NCBI GenBank assembly: GCA_029721515.1
Contig: CM056553.1
Span: forward strand, 10,061,849 to 10,125,848
Direction: 5' to 3'
DNA: 64,000 nt
From: Synanceia verrucosa
Lineage: Eukaryota > Chordata > Actinopteri > Perciformes > Synanceiidae
How positions within the stretch are numbered: position 1 is the stretch's first letter; every line of letters begins with the position of its first letter. The notes beneath the pieces were generated by a model that was not told the origin of the DNA, ran no database searches, and saw only the letters and a program-made list of their open reading frames with translations. A program made the translations under genes and the position numbers. Below are positions 24,205 to 35,468 of the stretch, in pieces.

Positions 24205-24249
24205 AACATTGCGTCACTGTCCAATTTCCCTAAAAAAAAAAATCCCCAC

Positions 24250-24312
24250 TGTCTGCAGAAAATAATAATAATAATAAGAAGAAGAAGAAGAAGAATAACA
24301 GCAACAACAACA
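24250..24312. repeat. (AAT)n/(AAG)n/(AAC)n compound microsatellite
   Basis: Consecutive trinucleotide runs: aataataataataataa, then gaagaagaagaagaagaa, then acaacaacaaca. They separate the hAT-like element from the next MITE. Confidence 0.9.
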
Positions 24313-24325
24313 CAGTGTAAACTAC

Positions 24326-24835
24326 TAGGGTTGTGTCTCAAATTCTACTATACACTACAAAGCCTACTAAATATGTGCAAAATCATTCAACATACTTTTG
24401 AGTGAATAAATGCAGTATGCATCTGTTCAGATGCACTGCTTAGTGCGAAGTGATGCCTTTCCTGAGAGCCACTTGACAGTTGGATTGGAGACGCGTAACC
24501 GTGGTAACCCATGCTAACCTCACCCCTACCAGCAATCAGCGATATTAATACATCTAATAATAATAATCTATAGTACACCCTTGATATGTTATTATTATAT
24601 ATATATGTTAATAACCGCCACTGTCCGTTGTTGTTGTCATCACCGCTGCATTGCATTGTGGGACATTTATGTCAGCGTAGTGTCCAGTACTTGCATACTG
24701 TAATCTTTACCAGAAATAGTATGCACCTTATGTACTGACTGGGTTCATACTAAGGTTTAGGACATACTAAAAAAATCTCACAACTGTTTTAGCGCACTCA
24801 ATAGCATGTTAGTATGGAATTTCGGATGCAGCCTA
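24326..24835. mobile_element. TA-flanked MITE (510 bp)
   Basis: The left end (TA)GGGTTGTGTCTCAAATTCTA is mirrored by the right end, which on the minus strand reads TAGGCTGCATCCGAAATTCC then ATACTAACATGC. Further shared words such as 'agtatgcatc / agtatgcacc' and 'catactgtaat / acatactaa' sit in both halves. The ends abut TA on each side, compatible with a TA target. The interior has a (TA)n knot at about 24593-24606 and no coding frame. It is similar to non-autonomous elements common in teleosts. The superfamily is not assigned. Confidence 0.7.
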
Positions 24836-26348
24836 GACCTTGCAGTGTGATGCCTCTGCTAGGGGCAGCACTTGATAAAAAACAAATTGTAATATCTGAG
24901 GCCAAATCTGGCTAACTCTTGGACAGTCATTGACACTCCCTGTTGAATAAATGCTTAAAATAAATATGACACACTGCAGCGGTGACAGCATAATTTCAGC
25001 TTCAGTGGGATAATTCGGCTCATGGCAAAGTCTAATCTGACAATCGTAATAAAACAATTATGTATCCATGCCATTATTACATGTTTGGGTGATTTCAAAT
25101 GTAACAAACAAGATTTGTAAATTGACTAAAATGGAAGAAAATTAAATAGTGACTAACAATTCCTTCCATGAGGTATGGAGACAAAAAAAAAAGTGTTCAA
25201 CTGGAAAAGCCCCGTCTCTGAAAGCAACAAGAGTTTGGGCAAACAAATATTGAAAAAAAAAATGCACTACCAAAAAAACAACACATTGAAACACTCAAAA
25301 CGAAGGAGTGATGATCCTTTTTCCTTGCACAAACCACTGCTTATGAGTGCATGAAACCGCTCTCTGACGGCTTTGTTTGGGCTCGTTGGAATAAGATGCA
25401 TGTCATTAACTTTTGAGGTTGGGGGTTTCAAATTTTGCTCCGGACCTTTTGATTCATGATCCCTTCCTGAGCATTTTCGCTGTATTTCAGTGAATTAAGC
25501 GGAAAAACACAAAACATGCCAAGCGCTTAACAGAATGAGACATTAAGCATTTGTGAAGTGAATGGAGTTAGGCTTGAACTTCTCACACCATGACTACTGC
25601 CCCTCTTTCTCTCTCTTTTTCTTTCTCTTGTCGTCCCTCTTGTGTCCTTTTCAACCCTTCATCTCTCTGCTTTTAAACTTCCTCTTTCTCTTCCTGCCTC
25701 TCGTCTGCACATTCTCTTTTTTATGTCTCTTTTTCTTCCCACTATCCCTTCACCTTCCTCTCTAAATAACTCCATTTCTCTTGTCACAGTGTCTGTATTT
25801 TTATGAGCTGAGAGGCAGTGTGTTACTAATTAGCATCTTTCTGTGGTGCAGGGCTGGGCTAGTGACCGGAGTAACAGCTTCACGCTTCACTGCTCTCTCT
25901 CTCACACACACTGAGGCAGCAAAGCATTAATATCATGCTGTCACACAGAATTTCCTCTCTGTTGACCAGGTCTCTCACTCAGACTTATTCCAGCCCTGGC
26001 TGCCAAAGCAGGATGTTATGTGCTACCTTTGTACAAGGGTAAAATCTACAATTGATGTTGCTGGATTTATAAAATATTCAACCATGACAACATTTTACTA
26101 ACCTTAAACTCCAAATTGATACTATAAAATGTGTGCATGACATTAACCAGGTTGCCATCCAAAATATGCAAATCTGTAAAGGCAAATGTGTTAATTGTTT
26201 GCATCCACTATCATCATGTGAAGATTAGAGGTTATGATGAGATAAACAACTGGTGGCACAAATTCTCCTGTTGGATGTCATCAAACCACTGTAGAGGAAG
26301 AGGTTGATTGCCTCACACAGTGGGAAACAATGTAGAAAACATGGCCAA
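24836..26348. other. Non-coding interval with polypyrimidine tract
   Basis: No gene is seen. The interval is A/T-rich to about 25.55 kb. A plus-strand C/T tract follows at 25600-25770 (ctctttctctctctttttct type) and then ordinary unique sequence. The open frame at 25562-25765 is a Leu/Phe/Ser composition artefact of the tract. Confidence 0.6.
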
Positions 26349-26349
26349 A

Positions 26350-26732
26350 CTAGAAAAGCACTCAGAGAGCACAAATCTCCACCAAGGCGGTGGCGGCGGC
26401 CACTTTTTATTTAGTTATCCCTGCCGCCAAGGAGGTTATGTTTTCACTGGGGCTTGTTTGTTTGTTTGTTTGTTTGTTTGTTGGTTTGTCGGTTTGCAAA
26501 GCAACTCAAAAAGTTATGGACGGTTTTTGACAAAATTTTGGCCAGAAGTGTCCTTGGTGGTGCCGTTGAATGGGATCCGATCACCACCAAAAATGAATCA
26601 GTTTTAAGTTAGGCCACTTCTGACCAACCCTGATAATTTTGTCAAAATCCATCCAAAACTTTTTGATTTTTTTTGCAAACCAACAAACAAATAAACAAAC
26701 CCCGATGAAAACATAACCTCCTTGGCGGAGGT
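26350..26732. mobile_element. Fold-back MITE, copy 1
   Basis: The two arms are long imperfect inverted repeats. The left arm reads ccgccaaggaggttatgttt ... gtttgcaaagcaactcaaaa agttatgga...gacaaaatttt. The right arm reads aattttgtcaaaatccatcc aaaactttttg...tttgcaaaccaacaaac...aaaacataacctccttggcg g. A short TTTG expansion (26456-26482) sits in the left arm. The left terminus adds an asymmetric leader, ctagaaaagcactcagagag c. A second copy lies in inverted orientation at 46873-47255. No coding capacity. Confidence 0.85.
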
Positions 26733-27905
26733 AAATATTGCTATTTGCTTCATATATTAATTCGAGTGATGTTGTAGTTGCTCCTCACAGACCTGTTGAT
26801 CTTGTTGAGTGGTCGCTATGATTCATTCTCTCAATTTTTACATTTTTTTTTTTTAATTTTCATATTTTCATTCAACTGACTTTAATGGGCAAACTCACTT
26901 GTTACCATATTATCATAATTTACGCTGCTATAGCAAACCTGTCTGTTGGTGAGCTCCTCAACTGCTCTTCACTTCAGTCATGATGATCAGATAACCTTGA
27001 TAGGAGCGACCAGAGTAATAATATGAGGAAGCAATTTGGATTTAACCCCATGGATGAAAAAAAACACTATATAATCATTACATATACTTCATGTGACATG
27101 AACTCTTGAGTGCCAGCCGTTTTATAAAACAGAAAGTACCGTGTTCTGGTATTTTTTGCCCATTTTAAGTCATATTTCAAGACCCACAGAATATTTTGTA
27201 CTATGTCTCTGAAAACATTGAATAGCTGAAATGAAAAAAGAGACTCTCTGTTTCATCATGAAAGAAACATTTGTTTTTACCTTGTTCCATTCTTGTTTTA
27301 TCAGAGGTAGAGTAGAGGCCACTTTCACCAAAAACGTCTCTTTTTTTCCGTCCAGTTTGCTCTCTAATCTCGATCATCTCCACTTCCTGCTTCAACCTCT
27401 GTGGTGTATACTGTCTCTTTATGTTCTGACTACATCTCCCAGAAGCCCCAACATTACTCCTAGGCTGCGGGAGACCATGATCAGCAACCTGCTGCCGAAA
27501 AACCACTTTGACGTGTTATTATGTCGATGGCACTGAAGCTTTGGATTTTAAATGACGTTGAAATATGTCAATGGTACTCAAAGAGTTAATGCAACAGTTT
27601 GAACATTTTTTTTAAATCAGAGCAAATCTAATCAAAATGAATTAATATATTACATATATATTATTACAATATTTATATTTTTATAAGATTCCACTCTCAT
27701 AATGTTGGTGTTTTATTTTTCCTGCCTTTCATCTCTCTCTTCCTCACATATATTTTGCTCTTGTCTCTGTCCCTCCTCCTCCTCCCTCTCGTCCTCCTCC
27801 ATCCCAACAATGGACAGATTAGAGAATAACTGGTGGAAAGTTTGGACTTCTCTTCACACTGGGCCTCATTCATTGAAATGGTCTGATATCTGATGGCACA
27901 TTAAT
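26733..27905. other. Non-coding interval, no gene seen
   Basis: A/T-rich sequence with a polypyrimidine patch at 27715-27805 and a strong ZNF143-type word at 27429-27447. The overlapping plus- and minus-strand open frames at 27201-27536 share no recognisable domain and are probably chance. Confidence 0.55.
27429..27447 (+). promoter_or_regulatory. Putative ZNF143/THAP11-type (SBS) motif
   Basis: ACTACATCTCCCAGAAGCC is close to the SBS consensus ACTACAATTCCCAGAATGC, with the ACTAC and CCCAGAA cores intact. In vertebrates this motif marks promoters but is also spread by repeats. No gene start is evident next to it, so a repeat origin or an unseen non-coding transcript are both possible. Confidence 0.4.
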
Positions 27906-27921
27906 TGTTCTCATTGCACAG

Positions 27922-27922
<1 letters not shown>

Positions 27923-27955
<33 letters not shown>
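27923..27955. repeat. (TG)n microsatellite
   Basis: An uninterrupted TG run of about 16 units. Confidence 0.97.
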
Positions 27956-27956
<1 letters not shown>

Positions 27957-29236
27957 CTTGAGGCTTTGTACTGGTATTAGTGGAGGTGTCTGTTCACCTA
28001 ATTTCGTACTTTTTTTGTATGTCAGTGATGAAGTATGCCCTCATATGTGCATGTGGTTTAATTGATCCTTTAGCCAGACAGATCCTTGGCTAAACTCTAC
28101 TGCGGCCTCTGCAAAGCTATTATCTCCCCATACACTGTGTACACACTTCCTCCATGTGTTTGAGAGAGACACAGAGTGTGAGAAGAGAAAGCCAGCTCTT
28201 AAAGGGGGCTATCATAACATCCCCATGTCGCTTTAAACAAGGACCACATTTGAAGTATTTGAAAGGGGGAAAAGCTGCTCTTACTTTTTCCAAACTACTC
28301 AAACTTCAGTGCTCACTAAATCTTTTTACTATCATACTTCTTTAGTCCATCTAGTCTGACCTTAGCTGTCATTTTAGTCCAGCAGGTGTAACTCCAAGAC
28401 TTGGAACAACATGCCAGATACCTGTTCACTTCCAACTTAATCAATACCAGGCATCGCCAACCCTCTTTGTCTTACTTTCTTGGTTCTTTAATAATGCTTC
28501 GGCCACAGCAGTCGTCACCTCCACTAAATGAATCCTCTGTTACTGAGTACACGAGTGAATGTAAACGTGGACCGATGTCTTTTAAGGGTTTCAGCTCACT
28601 TACTCTGCTCGTTGACCGCTACCTGCCAGAAAGTCAAGGGAAAAGTTGCTGTGGAATTGGTGAAAGGGAGGTCCAGTTTATTTGTCTAGCTGACTGAAAA
28701 CAGCATATTTGCCTTTTACTGACCTCTTTTCTGCAGTCATGGTCAAATCTGGTGAGCGCTTGTTGGTCTACTAACATTGCAGATTATATTCTTGTGTCAG
28801 AAGGGAGAAGGAGAAGGTTGTTTGTGAACTTGATGGGTTGGAAATTTAAAAAGATTTACAGACTGATCATGTGTTACTTCATTTATGCACATAGCCTTTG
28901 AATTCGGTGGTAAGCTACTAGTAGCAACGAGCTGCCCGAGGCCAACTGTGTCGACCAAACCTGCTTGATACACAAAAAACACAAGGAAGATCAGGAACAT
29001 GTGCTGTACCACAGCACCTACTACTCTAACTGTAGTCATTTCAAGCTTAAATACCACCAGACCAACTTTAGTTCTAATCTAAACTCTCTGGTGCAACTGA
29101 ACTGTGATCGTTTTAATGAATGGACTCTTAATATCATGATGAAAGGTCAAAAACGTCCTCAGGTCTCGAACAAACAGCTCAGAGTTAAATAATAGCCTAC
29201 ACAGCTCTTTTCTCAGCCATAGTAAGACAAGTACAT

Positions 29237-29239
<3 letters not shown>

Positions 29240-29282
<43 letters not shown>
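29240..29282. repeat. (CA)n microsatellite
   Basis: An uninterrupted AC run of about 21 units. Confidence 0.98.
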
Positions 29283-29284
<2 letters not shown>

Positions 29285-30125
29285 TGTCTCTGAATGCGTA
29301 GTTAAATAATGCCACATGTTGCTCCAGTGCCTTTGTTTCACTGCAAGGACTTTTTTTCTTTCACTGCTTCCCATGTTTGATTGATGGTCTAATTTACTAG
29401 AATATCACACTGACACACCCACCCACACACACACCACCAAACCGACTGTCTGGTGGTGTGTTCGAGGGCTGATTTTGCTCAGGCAGATCCAAATGTCTGT
29501 GGACAGGCTCAGTTAGTGATACTCTTATAGTGAGTCTCACTCTTTTGGAGACGCTGACAGAAAACCTTCTTTTGCAGTGCGATATGAGTTACAAAGATGC
29601 ACGTGGAGGGATCTTTTCTTTCTTTCTCACTTACTCTTGACAATCTTTAGATCTCGCTGTGGACAATTTCCACTATCGTTTTACTCTAAATGTAATTATC
29701 ACCGTATTAGGATGGTAGCAGAAGTCTCAACACAGAATATGTGAAAACCTTGATGAATAAAAAATGAAAAACACTTTCATATGACATGCGACTCTTTATG
29801 CTAATGCCTGTGTTAATTACCTCAGGACACACAGCTGTTACTGGCTGCAGGTCTTGAAAACATATACAGTACACTGTGCATTGATGGCTGAGCAGTCGTC
29901 TGTTTGTGTGATTTAGGGTTCAGTACTAAAAACTCATTAAACTCTAACCCCTGTGATTAAACGACTGATTAAGCAGCAGCACATCTGCACCACTGACCCT
30001 TGTGTGTGTGTGTGGAGAAACTTTTGCATGTTTGTGTGTAATTGTGCAGCTGAAGAGAGATTTTATATTATACTGCAAGGTACAAATCACCAGCTAGGGC
30101 TTCAGTAGAGCAGAACAGAGTATGA

Positions 30126-30390
30126 ACTCTGAAGCTTGGTGGAGCGATGGACTGAGCTTCCCTTATGGCTGACTGGAGGTCAGCTGTGTCACGCAGAATC
30201 CACAGGAACTGGACAGCTGACGACAGCAGTCTTGATGTCTGGATATAATCTAAACCTAACCTAATCTAATATAACTTAATCTAATCTAAACAAAAGAGAA
30301 AAAAATCCATAATCCCTACCCACAGAGCTAAAAGCTCTGGAGCTCACTGGACCGATGGACATGGAGTCTGGCTGACTGGAGGTCAGTTGC
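30126..30390 (+). repeat. Imperfect ~60-bp direct duplication
   Basis: Two segments about 210 bp apart share 'ctctgRagctYRStggaSc gatggac' and 'tggctgactggaggtcag(c/t)tg': 30126-30190 and 30334-30390. Between them lies a CTAAT-rich stretch (taacctaatctaatataact). An exact CRE (TGACGTCA, 30436-30443) follows. Confidence 0.55.
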
Positions 30391-32068
30391 TTCTCTTTGC
30401 ACAGGGGTCGTGTGCGTGAACCGCTGACCTCCAGATGACGTCACCTGTGATGTGTGATGTCACATTTCCAACCATATTGAGCCATTTTCTCATGTTTGCC
30501 CTGTTGGGCAAATACATGATATTTCCCTGGTTTCCACAAGGGGCATTACTTCTGTATTATGGAACAATACAGACTGTTGTTGTAAATGTATGTGAGTAAT
30601 GCCTCACATACACTAGAGGACTTTGATAAAACTTTGATAAAACTTTTAAAAGACTGTCATCTGACACCATCTCACATGAGGAGTTTTTAGTCACAGACAA
30701 AACTCTGCAAAGACTGGGAAGCTTACAGGGTCACTAATTACAAGACTACAACTAGATTCTCTTGAGATTTTTTCCCATCATGCACCTCTTGGAAATTTCC
30801 AACAATTACTTTTGACCAGAGAAAAATGAAGCCGGAAGAGACATTTGTTTTCCTCATTTTGTACGGTTCCAAACAAACCTCTGCGACTTCGGCATTTTCG
30901 CCATGTTTGCTACTTCCCGTTTGGTGCTGAGAGAGTGCACCCATTGGTTGTCTGTAATGGTGACATCACATTTCTGATACGACAAGACTTAAGATTCATG
31001 ACAATATCAAACATGATTAATATTGTCGTAACACCAAGACGTGGAAAAGATGGGCTCAAATGGGGTCGTATGCCCACCTTACACCAAACGACGGGGATCA
31101 CAGGAGCTGGCATCAACTTCACTGAATTTTGTGTGTGACTTTGAAATTGCGTGAAAACTCAGTAGGTTTAAGGCCGGCATTATCTGATGTGTGTGTTGAC
31201 ATGGATGTTGGAGAGTGGTGTGTGTGTTTTCAGGCTTGTGTTGTTCCACAGCCCAAAGCTATTTACTGTCAGTCACAACAGCATTTATCTGCAAATAGTC
31301 AGACAGGAAACAGGTGTGTCTGTGTGTAAGAGGCAGTTAAATAAAAATATATTACTGACTATTTAATTACAAGTCATTTCTGGATAAGCTCTCGTTCATT
31401 CCGTTTCATCACATTACTGTTGGCACAAAAAAAGCAAGAAATGCTGCCCAAATACTGAAATAAAAGTTTCCTCTTCATCTTTTTGTGATTGTTTTGACAG
31501 TGTTTCAAATTATAAGTGAGTGTTTTAGAGTCTCAAGAAAAGAAAACAGATATATTTAAAAGTTGTTCTGAATGGCAGATAACCAAGTAAAATGTTCACA
31601 CTGACAGTGGCAGCTCCAATCACTATAAAAACCTGCATAACACACACACATTTGCACACAGGGTCCCTGATAACTGAGCTTACAGTCCTTTGTCTAACAG
31701 GGAAATAACAGAGCTGAGTAAACGAAAGAGTATGTGGACGAAACAACGAGTAACACGGACAATATGCTGACAGTGTCCTCTTCCTTGAAGCCTTCATTGA
31801 ATACGCTTAAAACAATCCCAAATATGTTAAGAACCATAATAAAACAAGCCAGTAATGACTTAATGGAAGCTGTGCCTCTGTTATAGTCAGTGATCTGTTA
31901 GAAATGCTGAGTATATAATACATCTGATATCATTGTGCAATGCCCTCAATTAACCCAACAATTAGAAGAGAGTCAATTTGTATTAATCTGTGTCATCTTC
32001 TGTTAATTTGAAGTGAAAGCTAATTTTCTACATGCAGATTTGTAGAGCGATGCTCAAAAGGTAACCTT

Positions 32069-32069
<1 letters not shown>

Positions 32070-32117
<48 letters not shown>

Positions 32118-32135
32118 GTGTGTGTGTGTGTGTGT
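32070..32135. repeat. (TG)n microsatellite, one GC interruption
   Basis: A TG run of about 33 units with a single 'gcg' interruption at about 32112. It is the longest simple TG array in the window. Confidence 0.98.
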
Positions 32136-33057
32136 AGTCAGTGCAGAGGTTAACTTCTTCCTTTTCCTCCCTAACAAGGAAAGGTCAAAGGTTGTGATAC
32201 AAATGGAGGGAGAGGAGGAAAGAGGGATGAAAGGGATAAATTGTAAGAGGAGGCAGGGAAGGAGACTGGAGACTGATTGGAGGCCAGATGTCTAATAAGG
32301 TCTATAAATAACCAGGTGACAGCTGACAGAGGACCAGTGAGCCGCCTGCCTCCAAAACAAAGTCAAGATTTCACAACTCGTCTCCTTTCTTTGTCTTCTT
32401 TTTCCTCTTCGTCTGCAATGTTTGTTTCGTGTGACAGATCTCACCAACATTTTCTGTCTCTCTGTCACGTGTTGAAAGCAGCAAGAATTGATGCTTCAGA
32501 ACAAAATTATTTGGTATTTTCTTCCCTCGTGGGTTTCCGAGTGTCATCTTTCGCAACATTAAAAGTCCCCAAATTCCAGATTTATACAAAAAAAAAATTT
32601 GACCAATGTTTTTCAAACAAACACGGGAACTTTTTGTATGGGATAAGAACTAAAAACTGAGTGCAGTTGCTATAAATAAATGAACATATTTTGCAACAGT
32701 AGAAAACAAAGACACTTTGTGTTTACCAGTTTAGTTTATTTAGTAGTTCTATTAATTTCATCCTGCAAGTTATTGCCTCTGATAGCATTAATTGTGAAAT
32801 ATCTGGGAAATTAAAAGGTTTTCGAAAGTATCTGAAAGTTGCTTTCTTTCAGTCCAGAGTGTCTTTTTATCGCTCTGTCCTGCTCTGTCTTTTAACTTCC
32901 TGTCTCTCTGTCCTCCCTGCATCCATCCATGAGCACTTTCCTTTCTGTCTGTCCACATTCTTCCCTATCAGATAGCTGAAGTCTTATCGGTGTGGAGGTG
33001 CTGAGCACTGAGCAGCTCCACCGTAACAACAACACATTCCTGCCTGCTATGTGTCCA

Positions 33058-33060
<3 letters not shown>

Positions 33061-33102
<42 letters not shown>
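33061..33102. repeat. (GT)n microsatellite
   Basis: An uninterrupted GT run of about 21 units. Confidence 0.98.
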
Positions 33103-33105
<3 letters not shown>

Positions 33106-33231
33106 AGTTTAACATATGAAAGTAAAGTCAACGGATGTGTTTTAGTCTGCATTAGTGTCACGGGGAAGGAGAAAGACGGGGTCTGTTTTTGCGAGGTGCG
33201 GGTGTTTTAAGAGATATGATGCAAAACTAAA

Positions 33232-33233
<2 letters not shown>

Positions 33234-33279
<46 letters not shown>
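33234..33279. repeat. (TG)n microsatellite
   Basis: A second TG run of about 23 units, 130 bp from the previous one. Directly downstream lies the CCAAT/TATA arrangement at 33327-33365. Confidence 0.98.
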
Positions 33280-33282
<3 letters not shown>

Positions 33283-33326
33283 ACACATTCCTCCTCGCCA
33301 CCTCCAAACCCGACTGGCTCTGAGGG

Positions 33327-33365
33327 CCAATCAAAACAGGCATAAATCGCGTCCGGATATAAAAG
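33327..33365 (+). promoter_or_regulatory. CCAAT...TATAAAAG promoter-like arrangement
   Basis: CCAAT at 33327-33331 and TATAAAAG at 33358-33365, in a locally G/C-richer patch just after a TG array. The spacing would suit a pol II core promoter, but no open frame or exon is recognisable downstream. It may be chance or belong to a non-coding transcript. Confidence 0.25.
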
Positions 33366-33832
33366 CCATGCCAAAGTAAAGGGCTATGTGTGTTTGTGCA
33401 CACATGTGTAGGTGTGTTACACTGGAAAATACACTCCTGTTTTGACTTAATTTACCAGCTAGAGCTAAACTTAGGTCTCTGTGTTATTAAAGCACTGCCA
33501 AAGCATTTAGTTTGGTATTATTATCATTCTCATATTCTTGTCACAAGATCTTGATTATATATAATAACAATAATAAAAAGGAATAAATGCTTCAGGGCAA
33601 AACATGTTGTACTTTTTATGTTTTTAAAATTTATTTTTGATTTATTTTTTTTTCATTGTAGTATTGCAACAGAGAAATAATTTTGTTTCTGCAGAGGAAC
33701 CTTTAATGAAACTGGGCACTTGTGAAATGCTTTGACACAAATGTGAGCTGACTGCTCTGTTTAACTGCCAGCATGGATGACTGGCTAATTTACAGCATGT
33801 TACCTGATCCACCAGGGGAATACCTTCACAGG

Positions 33833-33858
33833 CGTGTGTGTGTGTGTGTGTGTGTGTT
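33833..33858. repeat. (GT)n microsatellite
   Basis: A GT run of about 13 units. Confidence 0.95.
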
Positions 33859-35204
33859 ACAGGATCTATGGTAATGCTATTACTCTATCAGCATCTCATT
33901 TCCACCCCCAGTTCTTCGCCTGTGATGCTATCTGCTCCATTTGTGAAAGTATGATTCCCAGCATGCAACTCTTCAGCCTGGTGAGACAAGTATACCTGAA
34001 CACATGTGTGTCACTGAAGAAAGCTACTGTCCTTTGATTTTAGGAACTGGAGAACTTCTGCTGCTTTATACTTTTACAAGCTTCAATGTTCAAGCAATTC
34101 AGACATTAATACTTTGGTAATAATAATAATATTACATTATAACATTCCTTGTTCTGAAATGGACCTTATTTTTACTTTTGTATAATTTTCTACATATAGT
34201 GTTTTGCTACTCTTTTGAATGCATGACCTCTGCTTGTAAGAGAGTATTTCTGCACTGTGAGTATTTAACTTTCTGCATTTCCACATAGCTATTTCCTCAA
34301 CCAGCTATCAAGAACGACATTAATACCATAAGAGCTGTGGATCGGGAGATGCCAGTTCACTGACTTTGATCACAATACACAGATTACTAAATTCATGTTC
34401 AACAATGGACAACTGGCTGGGACAACTCAGTAAGATGAATGCAAGACACAGAGGACATATATAGGCAGAAATAAGATAAAGAAAGAAAGAAAATACAACA
34501 AGATTCAACGGGTTTACAGAGTAAAGTGACGTATGACTGACAGAGAGGAAAAGCACATAATCAGAGCCATCCTTAGGTAAAAGCAGGGAGTTATCATTGT
34601 CCCATTACTCTTTGTCAAACTCTCAGCAGGAACAGAGGAACGAAGACAAGGAAACAAAGAAGCCGGACTCTCTTCTTCTTCATCATATCGAGCGTTGCCC
34701 TTCTGTCTCCCCTCAACAAAAAGTCATTGACCCAAAGCAGAACAGCAAACCCCCAGCTGCTCCAGAGAAGCTGCTCCATGGTCCACACTACAAGATTACA
34801 TTTGAACTGGGCAGCTCCCAGGCGTGTGTGTTCGTGAGTGTGTTATGTGTGTTTGATGTGTGATCCTTGTCCTTCTATGACTACCCCACCCACCCCCCAG
34901 CAGCAAGTCCAGAGGCAGTGCCAGGGTCAGTCTCGTCTACTTTTATCAGGCACATTTACACCACATTTGTGTAAAAAAAAAAAAAAAAAATGGAAATCAC
35001 TCAAAGTGTTGGTTGAGCCAGAGGTCTGGTCACGAGGGGCCAAAGAGCCTGTTAAGAGACAGGAAGGAACAACATGAGCCCAGAATTTGGGAAAGAATTA
35101 ATTTGTTAGTTTCTTTATAATGTAAACTTAATCATTCATTCATGTATTTTCAAAAATGACCTGGGGCAGCTTGTTATCCATATATGATTACAGTCAGACA
35201 AGAA
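33859..35204. other. Non-coding interval, no gene seen
   Basis: A/T-rich sequence with an A-run at 34973-34990. The open frame at 34597-34863 lacks recognisable motifs. Confidence 0.55.
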
Positions 35205-35468
35205 GAAGAAGAATTCCTTTATTAATCCCTCAGTGAGGGAAATTATAATTTACACTCTGGTAGTATCTTTCTGTTGAGAAGCACATGCATTAATGAAGAG
35301 GTGTCAGAGGGAGGGGGCTGCCCCATATTCACTGCCTTGCTCAAGGTCACCTCAGCAGTGCCCAAGAGGAGGAGCTGGATCATCTCCAGGAACCAGCCCA
35401 CTCTCCAGACTTGGTCCAACCTGGGCTTGAACCAACAACCCTACAGTTCTGAGCCAGTGCTGCCCCTA
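35205..35468 (-). mobile_element. Second SINE family, minus strand
   Basis: Read on the minus strand, the element runs from a G/C-rich head (GGGGCAGCACTGGCTCAGAA, then GGTTGTTGGTTCAAGCCCAG with a B-box-like GGTTCAAGCC). The body reads 'ctggagatgatcc', 'gggcactgctgaggtgacct tgagcaagg', and it ends in TCCCTCACTGAGGGATTAAT then AAAGGAATT with a GAA-rich tail. The head-B box-tail order fits a tRNA-derived SINE common in percomorph-type fish; 'gggcactgctgaggtgacct tgagcaaggca' is the phrase I recognise. It is unrelated in sequence to the SINE at 3736. The open frame at 35274-35489 lies wholly inside it. Confidence 0.7.

Larger units (their letters stand above)
27956..32069. other. Non-coding interval, no gene seen
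   Basis: Apart from the microsatellite at 29240-29282 and the imperfect duplication near 30.1-30.4 kb, I see unique A/T-rich sequence. Open frames (28401-28697, 30845-31138 and others) show no domain, no signal peptide of note and no splice context that would make them credible exons. Confidence 0.55.
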
